From assembly GCF_900496995.4 (NCBI RefSeq), contig NC_044012.1, forward strand, positions 27,293,606 to 27,357,605: a DNA stretch of 64,000 bases. Reading direction: 5' to 3'. Shown piece after piece: positions 46,601 through 58,200 of the stretch (positions are counted from its first letter, which is position 1; each line of letters starts with the position of its first letter). The DNA comes from Aquila chrysaetos chrysaetos (lineage: Eukaryota; Chordata; Aves; Accipitriformes; Accipitridae). Position numbers and translations under genes: made by a program. The notes beneath the pieces are model-generated. The model was not told the DNA's origin, did not search any database, and was given only the letters and a program-made list of their open reading frames with translations.

Positions 46601-49534
46601 AGCAGACCTCAAAAGGCAGCCATGTCTGCTGTTCTCTCAGAAGGTGCCCACCAGGTTTGCACTCATGGAAACACAGCATTCAAGGGGAGAGGCCTGTCGT
46701 GGTTTAACCCCAGCCAGCAACTAAGCACCACGCAGCCGCTCACTCACTCTCCCCCCACCCAGTGGGATGGGGGAGAAAATCGGGAAAAAGAAGCAAAACC
46801 CATGGGTTGAGATAAGAACGGCTTAATAGAACAGAAAAGAAGAAACTAATAATGATAACACTAATAAAATGACAACAGCAATAATGAAAGGATTGGAATG
46901 TACAAATGATGCGCAGTGCAATTGCTCACCACCCACCGACCAGCATCCCACTAGTCCCTGAGCGGCGATTCCCCGCCCCCACTTCCCAGTTCCTATACTA
47001 GATGGGACGTCACATGGTATGGAATACCCTGTTGGCCAGTTTGGGTCAGGTGCCCTGGCTGTGTCCTGTGCCAACTTCTTGTGCCCCTCCAGCTTTCTCG
47101 CTGGCTGGGCATGAGAAGCTGAAAAATCCTTGACATTAGTCTAAACACTACTGAGCAACAACTGAAAACATCAGTGTTATCAACATTCTTCACATACTGA
47201 ACTCAAAACATAGCACTGTACCAGCTACTAGGAAGACAGTTAACTCTATCCCAGCTGAAACTAGGACAAGGCCGTAGTGCTGCTTACTGTGCTCAACAGG
47301 TGTGGGGTGAACAGCACAGGATGATTTACCTTATGTCACTCGCTCCTTCTCCCAGAGGCTCCATCTGCCTGAGGCACTTAACATGGCCTGCATCTAATTT
47401 TCCAACTTTTTAGGCATTTGGCACAGGGAAAGGAAATTCTGGTGATCTCCAACATTTGTCCCTTGTATAAGACCATCTTGTCTTAGCAAGTTTTTTCTGT
47501 TTCTTTTTCACAGAAATGCATTAGCAGAGGGGAACTGCAAGTCTCCTTGTCTTACCAGCCTGTGGCGCAGAGAATGACTGTTGTGGTGCTGAAAGCCAGA
47601 CATTTGCCAAAGATGGATATCACTGGCCTCTCAGGTAGAAGCTATTTTCTTCAGCTCTCTAAACGTGTAGGAAAAAACCTCCAAGATCACGTTCAGACCT
47701 TTCCACCTGTTTCATCTGAAGATTTTCTTTGTTTGCAGACTTTTCCTCAAACTCTTTCTAAGGGCGATGGATCACTACGAGTGATCCATCGCTCACCAAC
47801 AGATGGTTACACAAACAAGACCAAATCCTTCCTACTGTGAGGCCAACAGTTGCATCTTTCTGGCATCACCTGGTTTGTTTATGAAGACAGTATTTTCCAA
47901 ATTCAGCAGGTCTCCCTGTTGCTTTTGGCCAGACTGTGTAGGCTCTGTGCCTCCGTGCTGCTGTCACTCATCATTGCCCTTAGCATTTTTTCCATGGCAC
48001 GACCGCTGCTTGCTGTGTCTACCTCAAACCCTGCCCCTAGAAGAGGAGGGTAAAAGAGAGCAAGCATAAAAAAGAGGAGTGATAGACTCAGAATAGAGAG
48101 GAGTAAATTCATATGACATTAGAAACAATTCTGTTTTTTTTTTCTTTTTTGTTGTTCTGCTATTTGAAGAGAAGAGCAGCTGTTCTGGATTTCCTGTTTT
48201 GCAGTCACAGATTCTCAGACTCCTGAATCCCCTTAGCAAAGTTCCCTTCAGGATTATGGGAAAAGGGTTGGAATCAACTTGAGATTCAATAATAGCCTGA
48301 CTGATAGCAAATTTAGTCCCTTTTTTGCAGCTTTCTCCTGTACAGCTCAAAGAATGCAGTCTAGGCTTAATTCTCTATTGTAGGCCTTAAATTTTACTCT
48401 TTCTTTAAAAAAAAACAAACCAGCTTTCCACATGTGATCTCCAACTACAGGATAAATTTTTCAGCAACTGTTCTTCTACCTGCTGAATCTTGCAAGGCTA
48501 ACGTCGTTTCTTTATATGATCTTTATATTATGCATAAACTCATCATTTCAGCTGGATAAAGAAACAGGGAAAATTAGCCAGTGTCAGCTGGGCAAGTGAC
48601 TTCCAGCTTCAAAACTTGTGTTAGGTGTAAAAAAAAAAAAAAAAGGTCTGTGTGCCTGGTATCTTAATTTTAATCCTAAATAAGCATCTGCATAAAGAGC
48701 AAGCTGACTAATAAAATAACAAAGTGAGGCTGATGGAAAAATGAAGGCTTTGGTTTAAAGTTTCTTCTTTTTCAGTACCTTCCACTGTAAATGTTTTCCA
48801 CCTGCAAATTATTAAAACCGTCTTGACACTTTGCTGGGCTATTTCCTGAGACGGGGTAAAAATATTTGTTATAGATGACAGTGAAAAGTGAAAATTTTGG
48901 CCATTCAGGCATTCACCTCACCAAAAAGCTACCCGTTTGGTATTTCTAGGATTAATTACTGCAATTTACATGTGACTTGCTTCCCCCCAGTCCCCATGCA
49001 ATGTTGAAACTCATAAAGAACTTGTGTTGCTAACATCAGCTGGTTGCTTTGCAATGAGAAAATACGCAAACAATGCCCCCCTCCTGTGGGAGCTGGAGTG
49101 AGTAGCCTAGATTCATACCATTTACTTGAGATGACTCAAGTTCAGCAAGCTAAGTCCTGTCCATTACTTCCAGGAGCATTACTGGGCTGTGTTATTAGTT
49201 TATTTCCCTCTCTTCTCCAGCAGATCCGTACGTTAAGGTGAACGTTTATTATGGAAGAAAGCGCATAGCAAAAAAGAAGACTCACGTGAAGAAGTGCACT
49301 TTGAATCCTGTCTTCAACGAGTCCTTCATTTACGATATCCCTGTCGATCTCCTTCCTGACATCAGCATTGAATTTCTAGTTATTGATTTCGACCGTACCA
49401 CGAAAAATGAAGTGGTGGGACGGCTGATTTTGGGAGCGCACAGCATCACTGCAGGTGGTGTGGAACACTGGCGAGAGGTGTGTGAGAATCCTAGAAAGCC
49501 AGTTGCCAAATGGCACAGCCTGAGCGAATACTAG
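39905..49534 (+). CDS. SYT11: SYT11 (synaptotagmin-11), complete
   Basis: SYT11 is a vesicle-membrane protein with two C2 domains that does not act as a Ca2+ sensor; it restrains endocytosis and secretion in neurons and phagocytes. Coding exons: 39905-39938, 43373-44196, 47514-47634 and 49224-49534, giving 429 residues (mammalian 431). The start MAEITSVHPGF fits the family. A membrane segment (VVAGLIGATVLVVSVSVTVFVW, about 15-36) is followed by a CC pair and a basic linker, C2A (about 156-275) and C2B (about 290-425), ending KWHSLSEY. In C2A an aspartate used for Ca2+ in SYT1 is Ser247 (context LSFDRFS), the known SYT4/SYT11 substitution. The exon 4 acceptor is CAGCAG, so an isoform with one extra Ala before DPYVKV is possible. 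The gene is head-to-head with GON4L. Confidence 0.96.
40463..40484 (+). repeat. 22-G homopolymer
   Basis: Uninterrupted run of 22 G in the CpG island within SYT11 intron 1. It has strong potential for G-quadruplex formation and for sequencing length error. Confidence 0.9.
42390..42600 (-). mobile_element. CR1 LINE fragment (3' part of ORF2, degraded)
   Basis: The minus-strand translation contains a YIDILKQFQSRATKMIKKLEW-like stretch that resembles the end of CR1 reverse-transcriptase ORF2 (typically ...DIEVLERVQRRATKLVKGLE). On the plus strand, CATCTTGGTGGCCC and TGTACTGGGGAGC are familiar CR1 pieces. The copy is 5'-truncated, diverged and not functional. It is the only CR1 piece I recognise in the window. 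Confidence 0.75.
44197..47513 (+). other. SYT11 intron 2
   Basis: A 3317-bp intron, AT-rich, with a poly-T run near 45142-45157. It hosts the solo LTR at 46695-47268, which ends 245 bp before exon 3. No other element or gene recognised. Confidence 0.8.
46695..47268 (-). mobile_element. Solo LTR (574 bp), same family as 24129-24713, perfect 5-bp duplication
   Basis: On the plus strand it starts TGTCGTGGTTTAACC and ends AACTAGGACA, the reverse complement of the 24129 element. It is flanked by identical AGGCC (46690-46694 and 47269-47273), which fixes the borders. The TATA-like box and the R hexamer have both mutated compared with the other copy (the ATTAAA equivalent reads ATTAAG). No internal ERV sequence remains. 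Antisense to SYT11. Confidence 0.9.
47635..49223 (+). other. SYT11 intron 3
   Basis: A 1589-bp intron. It contains a perfect 13-bp inverted repeat with a 3-nt loop at 47764-47792, and short poly-T/poly-A runs near 48126-48150 and 48629-48644. No coding sequence is supported beyond readthrough of exon 3. Confidence 0.75.
47764..47792. repeat. Perfect 13-bp inverted repeat, 3-nt loop
   Basis: Left arm GCGATGGATCACT (47764-47776), loop ACG, right arm AGTGATCCATCGC (47780-47792). All 13 pairs are perfect. It would form a stable hairpin in SYT11 pre-mRNA about 130 nt downstream of the exon 3 donor. Confidence 0.95.
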
Positions 49535-52290
49535 CAGAGGTTGCGGCAGCGACAGCCGACTTGTAGAACAGACTTAAACCGTGTTTTAGCTGTAGAACTA
49601 AACTTTCATAAGAAGCAGCAGCTGATTGGTTCTCTAGTGATGTGATTTTGCAGGGCACTAAAATTCTAAAGAGCATTAAATGGAAAAAAGAAAAGATACC
49701 ACAAATATATATAACAGTGTAATCACGCTATTGCATGCCTATTACAAACTGAAATTAGTATAACTACCAATATCAAGTTGCAGATTTTAATACAATTATC
49801 TGTCACTATGGAAGTTGTGTTTGTGCCGAACTGTCTTTGCTGGTATTCACCAAGATTGGCCTGTCTTTATTAGGCTTCTCCCAAAGTTCTGAATTCTGCT
49901 GTTTAACCTCTAGTTTCTTGTTAGTTTGCCTGCCCATTGGTTCTTGCAGTTCTGTTCTTTGCTGGTTTGGGAGTACCAACTGCATTTCCATATAAAGGTG
50001 GTTTAGAATTCTGCACTAGCGCAAAACGAAAATACAGGGGAAAAATGGCACTTTCCTTCAGAGAAGAAATAATTGAGTTGTCAGGTACTGAAATACTTGC
50101 CGTTGTGATGTACTACTTGTGGAGCTATAAGGTCACAACATCAAAGATCTACATCTAAAATTCAAACACCAACAAACTGATCACATTGTTTTGCCACATG
50201 GAAGTTAGCACAGGCATGATCTCACAGACTGTCAGAATTGGGGAAACTCCGCTCTATTTCATTTTATTTAACCTTGTCTGTGCATGAAGGGCCCAAGAAA
50301 AAAAACAAAAACTGATGTGTCATTGATGGGTAAGGAAACTCTTGCTGATTCTTTTAAACGTTAAATGTGAAATTCTACATGACTGATAAGTTCTGTTATA
50401 ATGGCATAACATACCCGAGATAGGAAAATATCTTGGGGGAAGAGGTTTTAAGTGAAAAAATTACAAAGCTTACCTTCATTCATACTTGAGTCAATTTGCA
50501 TTGTATATGATCTTGTAGTTACCTAAGAGCCAGCTTTCAAAAAAGGAGTAAACATAGGGCAAAGCCTGTCACTACAAAATGTGTCAGACTCTTCAAGAAG
50601 TTAATTTTCAGAGTTTCAAGGCAGCTTGAGTTAGTTCTTAAATTGTGAATGACTTCTGAGACTTAGGATATGCCCTACCATCAGCTCTGAAGTGTAAAAA
50701 TGTTACTTGACAAGTGTGACCTGTAGCACTTCAGGCTATTAACCCTGAATAGTCAGCAGTTTTGAACAGAAGTTCATAGAGTAAAGTTCCACAAATATAA
50801 GTTTGGAAGTAGCTGCATTAGATCTCATGGTAAACACACTAGCCTATGAACTGGTTTTGTACAAGACAGCACCATCCTGGCAAGTAACTCGATTTGGCTT
50901 CTTATTGCATTCAAGCCAGGAAGGGATGATAATTGGCAGCAAATAATTGATTGTAACCATTGTTGGTAAACTCAGCGGAAATAGTTATAACAGGCTGTAG
51001 AAATTAAAATTATTTCTGAACTCTCCAATGGAAATATGAAGCACAAGTGAGCTTGCAAAGAGGCACGTAGAAGACCACAAATTTTCAGTAAACGTTTAGT
51101 TGCTTCCAGGCAGCCAGTCTGTTCTGTGCCCTGTGGAATGTAAATAATGTATTATAATTAAAAAATTTTAAGATCATTTAACTACTTACAGGACTTGACT
51201 ACTGAATTTTAGAGCCCTGTTGGAAAAATGATCCTTTCCACCTTCATACTAATGAGAACAGAATAATTGAGCAAGTCTTACTCAGTTTCCTCTCCAGCCA
51301 CCATGTAAAGGAACAGCTGATGGGAGGGCTCTTCGTGCAAACAGTCAGCACTTTGTTAGTTGGCAATACTTTTGCATCTCTTCCTAAGAAATTATTTTTG
51401 GAAAGCTGAATTTTCTCACTCATAGCTAGTTACTCATTGAAACTTCCTTCCAGGCAGAATGTCTTTTTAGCAACAGAAGTTGCATTGAAGCTGAAGCTCT
51501 CGATTTCTCGGCCTTGCATGGCAGACAGAAGTGTGGACTTCGTTTGTGCTTTATCAATCCTGATTACGAGGATTTCTGCCTGATGTTAATAGTAGATTTT
51601 GTCTTAAATGCTTTCTAGTTCATGCTCTATTAGTGGCTCACAGCCACAAATGAGAGAACGAGTTCTCCCTTGAAAATTGGTGTAGATCTATTTCAATCCT
51701 AGTTTTTGCACTAAGCAATTGCGTTGCTGAAGTTTAGCAACTGTCATGACTTTTCCTCGGAACATGCTTTCCAACACCGCTCCAAACATCCGAATAGGAC
51801 ATACTAACAACAACAACAAAGTTCCCTTTTTTCCCTTCGGTGTGAAAAGCATGCTTAAGCCTAGATGATCTCCTTAAGATTCCTTTAGTTGAAAAGGAAA
51901 GGTGAACTTCTTGTCAAGGAAACATGCTCAGGGTAAATAGACTTAGGCTATCGGGCAGATAGGAGTAGCTCCAACACTCTTCTGGAATAATAGGAAACTG
52001 AAGATGTGCAGATATATATTTTTTAAAACGTAAAATAGACAGTAAGTGACAGCGGACTCACTGTAGAATCTCCCAGGTGTGGTTATTCTTTACCTTGTGT
52101 CTTCTATTGTAAAATTAACTTGGACAACTTTGTGTGAAAAAAAAAAGAAAAAAAAGGCAAAAAACCTAACTCAACATGTGTGAAACTGCATAATGCTATA
52201 AGCTAATCTACATTATGTAATGCTATCTTGTATGTTGAATTTGTTAACGCACATTGAGCGTGCAAATAAAAATTAAATCACTTTAGCTGC
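49535..52290 (+). other. SYT11: SYT11 3' UTR (probable)
   Basis: AT-rich sequence after the SYT11 stop without coding potential. An ATTAAA lies near 49675, and a canonical AATAAA at 52265-52270 (context GCAAATAAAAATTAAATC) is the best distal poly(A) signal. A long 3' UTR of about 2.7 kb is plausible for this gene, but transcript ends are not proven by sequence alone. Confidence 0.55.
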
Positions 52291-55200
52291 TGACTGTGCC
52301 ATGTTTGACCGTAGGCAACACGTACATGACTATACAGAATACTTTAAGAATTTGTTGCTAAAAACATGCATTTCTGCTGTGACAATTCACAGGAAAAGCA
52401 CACACAAAATAAATCTCAAAGAAATAATGGAACATAAAAGAATCCTGGCAAATTAAGCATAACGCTAGTACTTAAGCATTAGCACATACAAAAACTCTGT
52501 CATCTACACAGCATTATAATTTGATATCATTTGGTATGAATGAATATTGATTAGCTAAGTTGAATCTAAGTGAAAAAATATGTTAGATGGGCAGAAAAAG
52601 AAGCAATTTGACTCTAACACTTGTAATTTAGAGGCATTCCTGGATTCCTAGTGAAAACTGAATTCTCTGGAAACACTGTTGTCCGTCTCATTCTGTGCAA
52701 GATGCAGCAGTCTCTCCTAAAGTACAGTGATCTGGCTTCTATGACTTGTTTTTCTGCAGCTCCCCATCAGCACTACACAGAACAATATTGCTAGGCACAA
52801 AGCCATGTCTTTAGAAAATGCCAGATAGTACAGAGCAGTGAGCTGTGTTGCCCCAGCAACACAGACTACAGCAAGCACTTTAATGCCGTACTTCACTCTT
52901 TTTGATAGCTTCCCATGTAGCAAAGGGCCAATCTCCAGAGGTGTTATAGGTGTCTCAATACTTAAAAGGAGCGTCAGGTCTCATCTTCAAGAACCTGACA
53001 GTTTCAGCCCAGGCTTTGCAAAAAGATTGCCTAATGTCCCAGAAAAAGGAATGTTGCCAGTGCTGCAGCTCTTCAGACACAGTTCTGCACCAGAGGCAAG
53101 GCTATCACAAGCTTCCCCGCCTTTCACACAGAGTGTAAAGTGCGATCTTTGGAGTAGCTTGCATACCTTCTCTAACACAAATACACCACGGTTAACACTA
53201 AAACCTGACTCTCTCCAACTTTACTCCAGGAGAAAGATGAAAAGGATCAAACTGCAACAGATGCCATTCCCATCACCAGGTTCACCAGTGACATTCTTGG
53301 CTGTTTCAGTAATCCTGAAGGAGTGACTGAAGTACTCAAGAAGTTTAATTAGTTTGACCTGACTCCTGCTCTGGTGATTCAGTTCCACCATGTCGCTCAA
53401 CAGTGACAGTCAGACAAGGTGCTGAACACACAAAAATATCAGAAGCCACTGAGATTATGCAGGTAGTGATCCACATGACTTGTGCATACATTCAAATTCA
53501 ATGCCCAATGACTCAAGGCATGGTGGTTTATTTAACACCTATGCTTACCATTAATTACATTGCTCTCTGCACTGCAACTGATCACAGTGTTTAACTGCTT
53601 TCAGTTATTTATCATGGTAATAACCGCAGTTATTAGAGCAGTTAGCTAAAACTGCTCAGCCAAAGCGCACAGTCTCCAATTTCTACTTATTGTGCAAGAT
53701 GTGAAAGAAAATCTCTCTTCATCCTTCTCTGCTTGGCTTCTGCATTTAATACTGCATGCCTTTAACAAACGTCCTGTTTCAGGTTCTTACACTATTCAGC
53801 TTAAACAGAAACAAAAGAATTTGCATAAGAAAAAGGAAAAAAAGCAAACAGAATGGGTTTGACAAACCATGAAGAGAAATGGTTTTGTGGAGAGCATGGA
53901 AGCTCAGCTCTCGCTCTCTTCCCACCTTCCTTGGGTCCAGATGCTGGTGCCATTTAAACCAGCAGGACTTTGCACTGCTTTCAGCACAATTGGGTGTCTC
54001 CTCCTCCAACAGCTTCCGCCTCACCTAATTCCCCGTAGGAGCAAGTTGTGTTGCCACGGCAATGTGATTCACTTTTGATGGAAGACGCTGGGTCAGGGCT
54101 CTTTCGGTATTTCATTTGAGCAGGCGGAGTCAGAAATAGTTCTGTCTCTTTTCCTAGCCCCAAATATGCAGGAATGCGCTGAGGCAAGAAGCCGCCATCA
54201 GACCGGTCCCTCTGAAGGGCTTCAGAGCACCAGTATTTCACCCTCATTGAAATGCAACAACTGGATCTTGAGCATTCAATGAGCCATTCCAACACGTCAG
54301 ACAGATCACAGGGCCCCAGTGTTAACACCTTTATTATCGGAACTTGAAAAGTCTTCTCCAATAACTATTTAAAGCCAAGCTAGTCCCTCTCAGAGCCTAT
54401 AGCACCAGAAAGCCACCATGCCTGCACACCGCAGGTCTGTAACGTAGCACCTGCCTGGATGTCTGCAAGTGCTGTGTCTGAACTTCTGGTTTCAATTCTG
54501 TGCTACAGAAAGTACACAATTCTTGGGGAGATACTTTCTCTATTGGACCAAATGGGAAACAGGACAGGACAAGAAAAACATACCAAGAAATAAGTAGAAC
54601 ATAAGGAAGAGGCAGAAAAGGCAATGCCAAGAGCAAAAAAAACCCCAAAATAAAACCCCAACCCCCCAAAAAACCAAAACAACCCTCCCCTTTACATCTA
54701 CAATATTGCACAACAGTTCTACCCTTCTTCCCAACATGGAAGGGCCCGTATAGACAATCTTTAGACTCTACATCAACACAGAACCTGTTGCATCACATTC
54801 ATCAGTATATTAATTCATCTGGTCCTGAAATTAGTCATCTCAATGACCCAATAGCCACCTAGGCACATCCCATTATCACTGAAGAAAAGCAGCCAGCTGT
54901 TGGGAAAAAAAAAGTATTAGCAGTGTACCCAAAATAAATGAGAGCATGGGGAGCATGTTACAGCTCCCCACACTCCCAAAGAAAGGAAGCTGTAGGGAGG
55001 CACAGGAATGCTGAGCACATTTGGTCTGAGAAGGGTAAGGTATGTTCTAAGTCACAACATACTCAGGACACATTAATTTCAGCTGGGACAGGGGAAGGGC
55101 TGGACCCATCTGCACCCAGAAAATAATAAAAAACACAGGCAAAATTATTTGGGGAACATACAGTTTACATAACCTTGACTTTTTAAAAATTCAAACAAGC

Positions 55201-58200
55201 AATGTAACTGCATTGTTCTCCGCAGAGAACATCTCTATTTCCAAATAACTCCAACACTGTGGTCACACAATGACTCTAGAGGAAAACTGTTCCACCTTTT
55301 CTTATCCTGTCTTCAAAGTGCACTCTCTTATTTGTAATACAGAAGAGGAAAAGAAAAAGCCAAAAAGCAAACGATAAAAAAATTAAAGCAAATTCATCCA
55401 AGTGTTCCTTGAGATCTCACGGCACTATTGGTTTTACTTGTTCATGCATATTAGTGAGACCATGTTTATGCATCGGCTTATCCTTAGGGCATGTAATAAG
55501 CTTTGTATTTTTTCCATCATCCTAAGGTAATGTTTCCCAATACTGAATTTTAGTAATGTTTTCAGACGAGTTTTTTCTGTATTTCTAGGGTTTATTTCTT
55601 TGTATAGCATTCAAATTACATGCAGGATTTAAAGCTGATTATTAGTAAAGAAAGCATTTGTCAGAATTAACCTTTCCATCCCAGTTAGTGATGATTAGTT
55701 CTTCCACTGCGGGCCATCTAGTGGCTTAGCTGTTAGAGCGCAAATTCAAGTCAGATGCTTTTTGTGCATCTTCTGTCAATTTAATGCACAGACTCACTGG
55801 AACAAATTACCTCAGCCTATGCCAAGTGAAATGTTCCAGTTTCACTCATTTGCTGTGGCAAAGCGCAAACTAGAAGAGAGAAGGCTTGCACTGGAGAACA
55901 AAGGACAGCTCAAGAGCATTCATTGTAAGTCTTGTAAGTTTACTTGCAACCAGATTTATACAGGTGTAAAATAGCACGTCAGCAAGCTGCCCACAACCCA
56001 AATACTTGACTTTATCATCTGGTTTCTATGTAGTATTTTGTTTCTCACCTCCGGTCTTGTGACCCAAGTGTTCCTGCTTTAATTCAGCAGGAATTTTGGC
56101 AGGTTTGTTTTTTTTTTTTTTTCCCCCCAGTTCTCAGTTACATGTAATTAACCTCCACATATCTTAAATTTTACCAGTTTTGCAAGACTGACCTTTATTA
56201 ACAGCAAGGAGGCGTTATAGTTCTGCATTCCTGTAATAAAAAAATCACAAAAAGTAAGTCTGTATCAGCACCACAGAATATATGAAAGATTTTCTTAGTA
56301 CACTCAAAGCAGACAATAAACAGCAAAATTTGCTCAACTACACACACTCACTATGATTGTGTTGGACCCTTCTTAGCTGAAATTTATTTGATCCTGGTGA
56401 TGGATATGCTGCTTCTGTGCAGACCTTGGTAATTACAACTGTAAACGCCTTTGAGCCTGGTCTCAGGGAGATGAAATACTGAAAAGCTTTCTTTCCCTAC
56501 ATTTGACACCTCTGTGAACTCTCAGAGACCCAGGCAACTGGTATGCAATGGTACCTACTTTGATCCATAAGGCAGTTTTCATTTTAAGTCTCCATTATGG
56601 TAAGCTTTTATATTAAAAAAACCCACTCCTGTAACTATTTAGATGACAGATAAATGGCATTTAACAATCACATTGGAGAAAGAATTGGAAGAATGCGGTG
56701 GTAGGAATGTTTTCATTCCACAGGTTTATTGATGCCCTTTAAGAAAGGGGTCACCACTGGAACAGCTGAAAGTATTCGGGTATTTTGTATCTCACTTGTG
56801 ACTCTTAAGCAAAGCTGTCCTGGAATAAGAGGGAGTGTCATCAACTCTGAAAAAGGCTAAAAACCAAAAGGACCATGAGCAAGGCGACACTGTTCACAGC
56901 ATATGAGTTACCAGGAAGCCCTAAGTGAATATGCAGCAAGAGTCAGTGTTGTGCAATATATTCTAAACTAGTCTGTGAAATGGAGCGAGCTGTGATGTGT
57001 CATGGCTTTCGAGGTATTAAAAGCTAGATAGACCTGGAATATTTCCTACTAGGCTTAGAAAGGAGCTATACTATTAAATGACTGGATGAAAACTACTCAC
57101 AGGATGAAAATAACACTACCAAAGCTATCACTATTATATTACTTACTACAACTTAGAAAATATCCTGAAGTAATTTGATGTTGCTAAAAACATCTTGCAG
57201 GTCTATCAAGTTTTCATTAATTTCTAGTTTTTCAAAGCTTCTTGGATAAAAAGCAGCTTCCAAAGTGTGCTTTAAACTCACTCCTAATCATCAGCTAGGT
57301 GGTGACAGACAAAGATATTCTTCCAGTTAAGTGCAGGGTAATGAGGGAAGAAACACAAAATCTGCATGCCACTTATGTGATTCATGGCTGTCAACCAGAT
57401 GTGTTGAACAAAAAATATATGTAAGAGTTAACCTTCTAGGAATCTTGCATTTAGTCCAAAATTACAGTCCAAGAGGCTTTCTCATGAACGCAGCAGCAGA
57501 TAAGTTATCAGGCTATCAACCAGGGGAAGATTTATCTGCCAACTCATCTGTTTAGACAGCAAAACAGATATGGTTGTAAACCCGATTAGGGACCTTATTG
57601 CCACAACCACTACAATTTAAGCATGTCTCTCCAGACTAGAAAAATGCATACCTGAGTTACTGCTGCAAATGACGAGACAATTCTTATGAGACATGGTTAC
57701 GAGATGGTAGTTGGGGAAGTTGCCTCCAAATGCTTGGTGACTGCACTAGGAGACATTTACGCCATGCACAGAAGCTAAAACATTCTGCACCTCTACCACT
57801 AGATCGTCATTCACATGATCCCACAAGGACAGATCCTCTCTAACCCAACACAAGTGACGACAGTATCCTTTTGTTAGTCATAAAGTGAGAGTTATATTGC
57901 AAATTTGGCTTCACCTTAAGGGAAGAAAAAACTACACCCAGCTGCTTTCTACTAGTACAAAATAATAAAATGCAAACAAGCAATGCCCAGAGAAATGGAG
58001 AGAGTGGCAAATGCAGAGGGAATACTTTGGCTGGTGCTGATACTCAAGTATCTGGGCAAAGATTTAGACACTTACCTCACGCAGCTGCTATCACCCCACT
58101 CATAACTAAAACTCAGAAAGTCAACACGCCTTACACAGAGCATTCAAAGGTGAAGTAATACAGCTACAAAATGTCCAGATCGTATTTAAACAATTTAGCA

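Noticed and set aside
53981..54361. 126-codon minus ORF between SYT11 and RIT1
   Set aside because: No recognisable motif, no splice-site context and no nearby promoter features; consistent with chance.
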